NCBI GenBank assembly: GCA_963169175.1
Contig: CAUJFK010000099.1
Coordinates: 1 to 11,029, forward strand
Direction: 5' to 3'
From: Acidobacteriota bacterium
GTDB lineage: Bacteria > Acidobacteriota > Blastocatellia > Pyrinomonadales > Pyrinomonadaceae
DNA: 11,029 bases
A model generated the notes under the pieces. It was not told where the DNA came from, made no database searches, and saw only the letters and a list, made by a program, of their open reading frames with translations. The translations under genes and the position numbers were made by a program. This document shows, one piece after another, positions 6,321 to 11,029 of the stretch. Every line of letters starts with the position of its first letter. The stretch's first letter is position 1.

Positions 6321-6750
6321 AATCGCCTTTTTTGACACAAGTGCAATAATCCCTCTCTACTGCAATCAAGTCATGTCGGTTGAATCACGAAAGATCAGAA
6401 GGCAATTCAAAATGCCTGTTATCTGGTGGGGAACTCGTGTTGAAGTGAATAGCGGTTTAGACAGGCTATTGCGTGATGCGATCTTGACAAGATCACAACT
6501 GCAAATTGCCTTGCAGAAATGGGAAAAATTGCATTCTCAGGCGCATATAATCAAGCCGGAAGATAACATCCTTGAGATCGCTTCGACGCTTCCGTCTGTG
6601 TACAACTTACGAGCATTGGATTCGTTCCAACTCGCAGCAGCTTTGGTCTGGTGCAAAGAGAAACCGAAGAACCGCTCGTTCGTCTGCGCCGATAACAGAT
6701 TAGGCGAAGCCGCGGACGCGACGGGGTTTGATGTTGTTTCACTGTGCTGA
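6310..6750 (+). CDS. vapC: PIN-domain ribonuclease toxin (VapC-like)
   Basis: The 146-aa protein is a PIN-domain endoribonuclease of VapC type, which usually cleaves tRNA or rRNA and arrests growth when free of its antitoxin. The acidic Mg-binding residues are in place: Asp9 in 'FFDTSAII', Glu45 in 'RVEVNSG', Asp104 in 'LRALDSFQLAAAL' and Asp128 in 'CADNRLGEAA'. Length and motif spacing are normal, so the toxin looks intact. It starts inside the antitoxin gene (11-nt overlap) with AGGAG at 6301-6305, 4 nt before the ATG. This is one of the few clear Shine-Dalgarno sequences in the window. The RNA target cannot be predicted. Confidence 0.9.
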   Translation: MKTKIAFFDTSAIIPLYCNQVMSVESRKIRRQFKMPVIWWGTRVEVNSGLDRLLRDAILTRSQLQIALQKWEKLHSQAHIIKPEDNILEIASTLPSVYNLRALDSFQLAAALVWCKEKPKNRSFVCADNRLGEAADATGFDVVSLC

Positions 6751-6762
6751 ACCGGAGGAAAG

Positions 6763-6775
6763 CACCGCATCGGTG
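6763..6775 (+). terminator. Short hairpin after vapC
   Basis: CACCG-CAT-CGGTG forms a 5-bp stem with a 3-nt loop, 13 nt after the vapC stop, followed by TGTAATTTTA. The stem is short and the T-run is broken, so this is at best a weak intrinsic terminator. Confidence 0.3.
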
Positions 6776-6942
6776 TGTAATTTTACAAATCAGTTATTCC
6801 GAGCTTGAGTTAGATTAAGACCATTTGAAACTGACAGTTACTAGGCAACAAAGATATTGCTGACATAGTAGGTGATGACCGCTAGCTGCTCAGGCGATAC
6901 GGACAAAGAAATGTGTTTGATGGCACTGCATAAGAGAATTAT

Positions 6943-8322
6943 ATGAAGACACTTATAAAAAATGGCCGGGTTGTCACGGCGGTTGACGATTATTTTGCTG
7001 ATATCTTTATCGATGGCGAGACGGTGACGACTATCGGCAAGACGCTGGATATCGAGGCGGATGTTGCTATTGACGCGTCGGGGAAGCTCGTGATTCCGGG
7101 CGGGATCGATCCGCATACGCATATGGAGCTGCCGTTTGGCGGGACTTCGTCTAGTGATGATTTCTTTACCGGTACGCGGGCGGCGGCGTTTGGCGGGACG
7201 ACGACGATCATTGATTTTGCGGTGCAGACAAAGGGTGAGTCGATGACATCGGGTATCGATGCGTGGCATAAAAAGGCCGAAGGGAAGACGTGTATCGACT
7301 ATGGGTATCATCTCATCACGACCGATTTTGAGGATGGCGATGAGAAGGAAATGTACTCGCTGATGGACGAGGGAATCACTTCGTTCAAGCTGTTTATGGC
7401 GTATCCGGGCGTGTTTTTGGCGGACGACGCGACGATCTTTCGGGCGATGTCGGCGGCGGGTCAGCGAGGCGGTTTGATCTGCATGCATGCTGAGAACGGT
7501 ATCGTGATCAACGAGATAATCAAACGCTTTCTCGCCGATGGCCGAACGGCTCCGAAGTATCACGCTCTTACGCGGCCGACGATCGCCGAGGCCGAGGGCG
7601 TTCATCGCGCCATAGCGATCGCCGAGATGGCCGAGTCGCCGGTTTACATTGTGCATTTATCCTGCACCGACGCGCTCAATCAGATCCGGCAAGCACGCGA
7701 CCGCGGCATTCCGGCATTTGCTGAAACCTGTCCGCAATATCTCTTTCATTCCATAGACGATTACGGCGACGGCTGGGACGGTGCAAAATACGTAATGACC
7801 CCGCCGCTGCGCGAAAAACACAATCACGCCGAGCTTTGGAAAGGCCTTAAGATGGACGACCTGCAAGTCATCTCGACCGACCATTGCCCGTTCTGCATGA
7901 AGGAGCAAAAGGAACTCGGTCTCGGCGATTTTTCAAAAATCCCAAACGGTGCACCCGGCGTCGAAAATCGAATGTCGCTCATCTACAACGGCGGCGTTGT
8001 AGAAAACCGAATCTCCCTCAATCGCTTTGTCGAACTCACCTCGACCGCTGCCGCAAAGATGTTTGGCATGTTCCCAAGGAAAGGCACGATCGCCGTTGGT
8101 TCGGATGCCGATATTGTTATCTTTGACCCCGAAAAGGAACACACCTTTGGCGTTGAGAACGAACACATGAATGTCGATTATTCTTCTTACGAAGGCTGGA
8201 AAGTAAAAGGCAAGGTCGAAACCGTCCTGTCACGCGGCCGCGTCATTATCCAAAACGGCGAACATACCGGCAAACAAGGCGACGGGCAGTTCATCAAACG
8301 GGGCGAATGCGTTAAAGTATGA
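6943..8322 (+). CDS. hydA: Dihydropyrimidinase / D-hydantoinase
   Basis: The 459-aa cytosolic amidohydrolase opens the ring of dihydrouracil/dihydrothymine (or 5-substituted hydantoins) to N-carbamoyl-beta-amino acids, the second step of reductive pyrimidine catabolism. All metal-centre residues are visible at family-typical positions: His58 and His60 in 'GGIDPHTHMELPFGG', Lys149 (carboxylated) in 'SFKLFMAYPG', His182 in 'ICMHAENG', His238 in 'YIVHLSC' and Asp313 in 'ISTDHCPF'. Tyr154 sits in the substrate-binding segment. Length is as usual for the family. The start has AAGAGA 5 nt upstream. Allantoinase or dihydroorotase is less likely because the active-site context is that of hydantoinases. 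The aminotransferase of the same pathway lies about 6.7 kb upstream; reductase and ureidopropionase genes are not in this window. Confidence 0.93.
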   Translation: MKTLIKNGRVVTAVDDYFADIFIDGETVTTIGKTLDIEADVAIDASGKLVIPGGIDPHTHMELPFGGTSSSDDFFTGTRAAAFGGTTTIIDFAVQTKGESMTSGIDAWHKKAEGKTCIDYGYHLITTDFEDGDEKEMYSLMDEGITSFKLFMAYPGVFLADDATIFRAMSAAGQRGGLICMHAENGIVINEIIKRFLADGRTAPKYHALTRPTIAEAEGVHRAIAIAEMAESPVYIVHLSCTDALNQIRQARDRGIPAFAETCPQYLFHSIDDYGDGWDGAKYVMTPPLREKHNHAELWKGLKMDDLQVISTDHCPFCMKEQKELGLGDFSKIPNGAPGVENRMSLIYNGGVVENRISLNRFVELTSTAAAKMFGMFPRKGTIAVGSDADIVIFDPEKEHTFGVENEHMNVDYSSYEGWKVKGKVETVLSRGRVIIQNGEHTGKQGDGQFIKRGECVKV

Positions 8323-8364
8323 GACCTTAGCGTTGAGAATTGTTGGGACACTACGAGGTTTCTT

Positions 8365-8787
8365 ATGAAAAGGAATAAGGGAAACTCCGTTTGGCTTTTG
8401 CCGTTGGTGCTTGATGGCGGCCTTGTAGTCGATTTTCGAGACGATCATGTTCACGTTCAACTCGGGCGGAACCTGAAGGTAACTTCGGAACAGCGAGAGA
8501 CGGCCTGGCTGCGTATAGCGGAGATATGTGACGAAAATGGGACGCGGCGTGTGTTGGTGGAAGGCCGGGCGCCCGAGGGCGTGTTAGACACGACTGAGAT
8601 CATCGACGCCGGGCTTAAAGCGGCAACAGTCCCGAGGCTGTGGATGGCCTTCTGTTTTGAGGCATTTATTCCTGATGAACTAAGTGAACTTTACGAGACC
8701 GTGGCGGCTTCAAAAGGTGTTCGCGTCAAGCACTTTTCCAATCCGGAAGCTGCCTTGCATTGGCTGCGTACCAATGCTCCCGCATAG
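8365..8787 (+). CDS. SpoIIAA/STAS-like domain protein
   Basis: The 140-aa soluble protein has alternating strands and helices. 'VVDFRDDHVHVQLG' is a first strand pair, 'SEQRETAWLRIAEICDENG' a helix and 'RRVLVEGRA' a central strand. The later part, 'WMAFCFEAFIPDELSELYETVAASKGVRVKHF', gives a strand, helix and strand. It ends in 'SNPEAALHWLR', the closing helix typical of SpoIIAA-like/STAS-SEC14 proteins. I infer that fold; no biochemical role follows. GAGG at 8355-8358, 6 nt before the ATG, supports the start, although the first ~20 residues look unrelated to the domain. It is 42 nt after hydA on the same strand, so co-transcription is likely, but a link to pyrimidine catabolism is unproven. 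Confidence 0.7.
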   Translation: MKRNKGNSVWLLPLVLDGGLVVDFRDDHVHVQLGRNLKVTSEQRETAWLRIAEICDENGTRRVLVEGRAPEGVLDTTEIIDAGLKAATVPRLWMAFCFEAFIPDELSELYETVAASKGVRVKHFSNPEAALHWLRTNAPA

Positions 8788-8875
8788 GAGACCGCAGCCG
8801 AGAATGGGCCGTTCGCCATAACGACGCCAACACAGACGATTGGATTTGAGATCGCCTACACACGAACAAAATTGG

Positions 8876-8980
8876 GTCAGAACCACCTGCGGTAGCGGGT
8901 GGTTTGATGTTGGAACTCGGGCCGTTTGGTGAGTCTCAAAAACTCGTCTTAAACCACCCGCTACCGCAGGTGGTTCTGAC
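8876..8980. repeat. REP/BIME-like inverted pair
   Basis: Two 30-bp arms, 8876-8905 and 8951-8980, are exact reverse complements around a 45-nt centre. Each arm is itself a hairpin: on the left AACCACC (8881-8887) pairs with GGTGGTT (8898-8904) around a loop containing GGTAGC. A 5-nt foot, GTCAG, starts the left arm. This matches the architecture of paired bacterial REP sequences mobilised by REP-associated tyrosine transposases. It sits between the convergent genes ending at 8787 (+) and 8996 (-), where it may also end transcription from both sides. A minus-strand open frame across it (peptide 'SEPPAVAGGL') is spurious. Confidence 0.85.
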
Positions 8981-8995
8981 ATTATTCTAGATTGT

Positions 8996-9451
8996 TTACG
9001 GCTTTGGTTCTAAAATGATCTGTCGCGAGAGCCGGACGTCCTGGACTTCGCGGATCTGCAGGCGGTCGCGATAGCCCTGCATTTGTTGTGCGTCGTTGCC
9101 GATGACGGTTTGTACCAAGTTGTCGGCTTTCGTTAGATTGGCCTCGTAGGTGGCGAGGTCTTTGTATTCGGTCATCAGCAGCATATTCCAGTCATTTGTG
9201 CCGTGTGCCTCGGTCTCGATCACCATATACGAAATGATCTGGCCGTCTTTTTTCAAAGCCTCCTGTTCCTTCTTCCAGTCGGCCGCGATGTAATTCTTGT
9301 AGGCATTCTCCATTCCGGGCTTCATCTTGATAACGGCAACGACCCAAACCGAACCGTTATGAAAAGGCCGCTTTACCTGTGCCGAGGTAACTATGTTCAG
9401 TGTCAGAAAAAGGGTGAAAAGCGAAACGATAAGCATCAAATTGCGTTTCAT
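8996..9451 (-). CDS. Small exported protein, dimeric alpha/beta-barrel type
   Basis: The 151-aa protein begins with a Sec signal peptide (MKRNLMLIVSLFTLFLTLNI, cleavage near 'SAQ', residues 23-25). The start at 9451 is supported by AGGAG (complement of 9458-9462) 6 nt upstream; an in-frame ATG at 9529 would bury the signal peptide 26 residues in. The mature part, 'VWVVAVIKMKPGMENAY', then a helix with 'WKKEQEAL', 'ISYMVIE' and 'WNMLLMTEYKDLATYEA', has the strand-helix-strand pattern of ferredoxin-like dimeric barrels (ABM/NIPSNAP/DABB type). No catalytic or haem-binding residue stands out, so I give no function. It is transcribed divergently from the sigma factor and convergently with the gene at 8365. 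Confidence 0.8.
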   Translation of the reverse strand: MKRNLMLIVSLFTLFLTLNIVTSAQVKRPFHNGSVWVVAVIKMKPGMENAYKNYIAADWKKEQEALKKDGQIISYMVIETEAHGTNDWNMLLMTEYKDLATYEANLTKADNLVQTVIGNDAQQMQGYRDRLQIREVQDVRLSRQIILEPKP

Positions 9452-9628
9452 ATTTGTCTCCTGGGTTTTCTCTGTGAGTGCAAATGCGTCGGATTCGTGT
9501 TTCTCCGGCGGTCGCCGCACTCGTTTCAAGCAGCCGCCTTTTGTGTCTTCCTTCTACCCACCTAAACGGGAATTTATTGGCGGAAGTGCCAAACCCCGAA
9601 TTTTATTTTTATTTCGGAGGTTTTGATC

Positions 9629-9634
9629 TATAAT
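9629..9634 (+). promoter_or_regulatory. -10 box of the sigma-factor gene
   Basis: TATAAT is a perfect housekeeping -10 hexamer 26 nt before the ATG at 9661. The expected -35 position (about 9605-9611) is only a T-rich run. The short leader that would result has no Shine-Dalgarno sequence. The rest of the 209-nt region between the divergent genes shows no other recognisable site apart from the Shine-Dalgarno of the minus-strand gene. Confidence 0.5.
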
Positions 9635-9660
9635 CACCGCAGTATTTTCACTCGAAACTA

Positions 9661-10233
9661 ATGCAAAACGCTGAGCCGGATCAGATCACGCTGCTACTTG
9701 CTGACTGGGGCAGAGGCGACCAGGTTGCCCTTGAACAGCTGATGCCGCTTGTTTACGATGAGCTGCGGCGGATGGCAAAGCGTTATATGAACCGCCAACC
9801 GGCCGGGCATACCTTTCAAACGACCGAGCTGATCCACGAGACATATCTAAAACTTGCCAAACAGGACGAACAGAATTGGCAGAACCGGGCCCATTTTTTT
9901 GGCGTGGCGGCAAAGGCGATGCGTCATATTCTGGTTGATTACGCGCGTGCAAAACAGAGCCAAAAACGCGGTGGATGGCAGGAAAAGATCACGCTGGCCG
10001 ACAATATTGCGACCACGCAAAGCAATTCAAAGGAGATAGTCGCGCTGGACGATGCGTTAAAGAACCTTGAACAGATCGACACTCGCCGAAGCCGCGTTGT
10101 CGAATTAAAATTCTTTGGCGGCCTGACCGCGGAAGAGATCGCCGAGGTTCTGAACATTTCCGCCGAAACCGTCAAACGCGATTGGAAATTTGCCCGCACA
10201 TGGCTGCTTCGTGAACTGACGGTCACTGAATAA
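9661..10233 (+). CDS. ECF-family RNA polymerase sigma factor (TIGR02999-like)
   Basis: The 190-aa protein has sigma region 2 (about 22-98: 'YDELRRMAKRYM', 'ELIHETYLKLAKQ', 'FFGVAAKAMRHILVDYARAK'), a linker (about 100-128) and sigma region 4 (about 129-186). In the last, 'ELKFFGGLTAEEIAEVLNISAETVKRDWKFAR' is the helix-turn-helix contacting the -35 element. The 'HFFGVAAKAMRHILVDYAR' segment is characteristic of the TIGR02999 subfamily common in Acidobacteria and Planctomycetes. It directs RNA polymerase to a dedicated regulon. No anti-sigma gene is adjacent; a Ser/Thr kinase follows after 149 nt. In region 2.2 threonines (T54-T55) occupy positions that are acidic in canonical ECF factors. A perfect TATAAT lies upstream. 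Confidence 0.92.
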   Translation: MQNAEPDQITLLLADWGRGDQVALEQLMPLVYDELRRMAKRYMNRQPAGHTFQTTELIHETYLKLAKQDEQNWQNRAHFFGVAAKAMRHILVDYARAKQSQKRGGWQEKITLADNIATTQSNSKEIVALDDALKNLEQIDTRRSRVVELKFFGGLTAEEIAEVLNISAETVKRDWKFARTWLLRELTVTE

Positions 10234-10334
10234 GAAATTGAACGCCATGACGCTTTTTCCAGTCGCTTTACGTTTGATGTATTGAGATGGAACTTTGTCG
10301 CTCAAGTGTCCGGAGGATCACGTGGATTTTTAGG

Positions 10335-10367
10335 ATAGCTAACAGCTATAGGCTGACTATCAGCTAT
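10335..10367. repeat. AGCT-rich heptad/inverted repeat in the kinase leader
   Basis: Successive 7-mers GATAGCT, AACAGCT, ATAGGCT (10334-10354) share phase and a (A/G)GCT ending. ATAGCT (10335-10340) pairs with AGCTAT (10344-10349) across a 3-nt loop, and AGCTAT recurs at 10362-10367. It lies 16-48 nt before the kinase ATG, so it could form a hairpin in the 5' leader or be a small minisatellite. Confidence 0.5.
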
Positions 10368-10382
10368 TTCTTTTTGGTGTAA

Positions 10383-11029
<647 letters not shown>

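Noticed and set aside
6841..7656. Minus-strand open frame (271 codons) opposite hydA
   Set aside because: Arg/His-rich translation with no domain, antisense to a gene whose metal-binding residues are all in place.
8710..8982. Minus-strand open frame of 90 codons across the REP-like element
   Set aside because: Its N-terminus is the translated repeat ('SEPPAVAGGL') and the rest runs into the end of the STAS-like gene; typical repeat-derived false gene.
9452..9529. Upstream start for the minus-strand exported protein
   Set aside because: It would put 26 charged residues ahead of the signal peptide, while 9451 has AGGAG at ideal spacing.

Overview
The window looks like chromosome from an Acidobacteriota-type bacterium, most plausibly class Blastocatellia (Pyrinomonadales-like). 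This is an inference. It rests on a TIGR02999-type ECF sigma factor followed by a serine/threonine kinase with a ~80-residue N-terminal extension, on many exported hydrolases, and on two kinds of intergenic inverted-repeat elements. There is no rRNA, tRNA, transposase, phage gene or CRISPR array.

Layout. (1) 2-199: the last 65 residues of a class III aminotransferase (AGXT2-like). (2) 207-328: a palindromic intergenic element. (3) 432-3451: a Tat-exported sulfatase and a Sec-exported beta-lactamase-fold serine hydrolase, 2 nt apart. (4) 3572-5021: a GNAT acetyltransferase and an exported alpha/beta hydrolase. (5) 5031-5164: a second, same-orientation copy of the palindromic element. (6) 5204-6750: two consecutive two-gene modules. 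The first is a 71-aa helical protein overlapping a MNT/AbiEii-like nucleotidyltransferase. The second is a Phd/VapB antitoxin overlapping a PIN-domain VapC toxin, preceded by a perfect 17-bp palindrome. (7) 6943-8787: dihydropyrimidinase/D-hydantoinase and a SpoIIAA/STAS-like protein. (8) 8876-8980: a REP/BIME-like pair of inverted 30-bp arms. (9) 8996-9451, minus strand: a small exported protein of the dimeric alpha/beta-barrel type. (10) 9661-11029: ECF sigma factor and the 5' part of a Ser/Thr kinase, cut by the window end.

How the genes may work together. The aminotransferase and the dihydropyrimidinase belong to successive parts of reductive pyrimidine catabolism, yet about 6.7 kb of accessory genes separates them. 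One reading is that the exported-hydrolase genes, the two toxin-antitoxin-like modules and the palindromic elements entered a catabolic locus. The sulfatase and serine hydrolase look like a translationally coupled, exported degradative pair. The sigma factor and kinase form a putative signalling pair. The sigma factor has threonines where canonical ECF factors carry acidic residues in region 2.2, so direct activation by phosphorylation is possible.

The most interesting points are the uncharacterised small-protein/nucleotidyltransferase pair, the palindromic operator at the phd-vapC promoter with a degenerate relative upstream of the sulfatase, the sigma/kinase pair, and the two families of inverted-repeat elements. 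All family assignments come from motifs read by eye; no database search was run.
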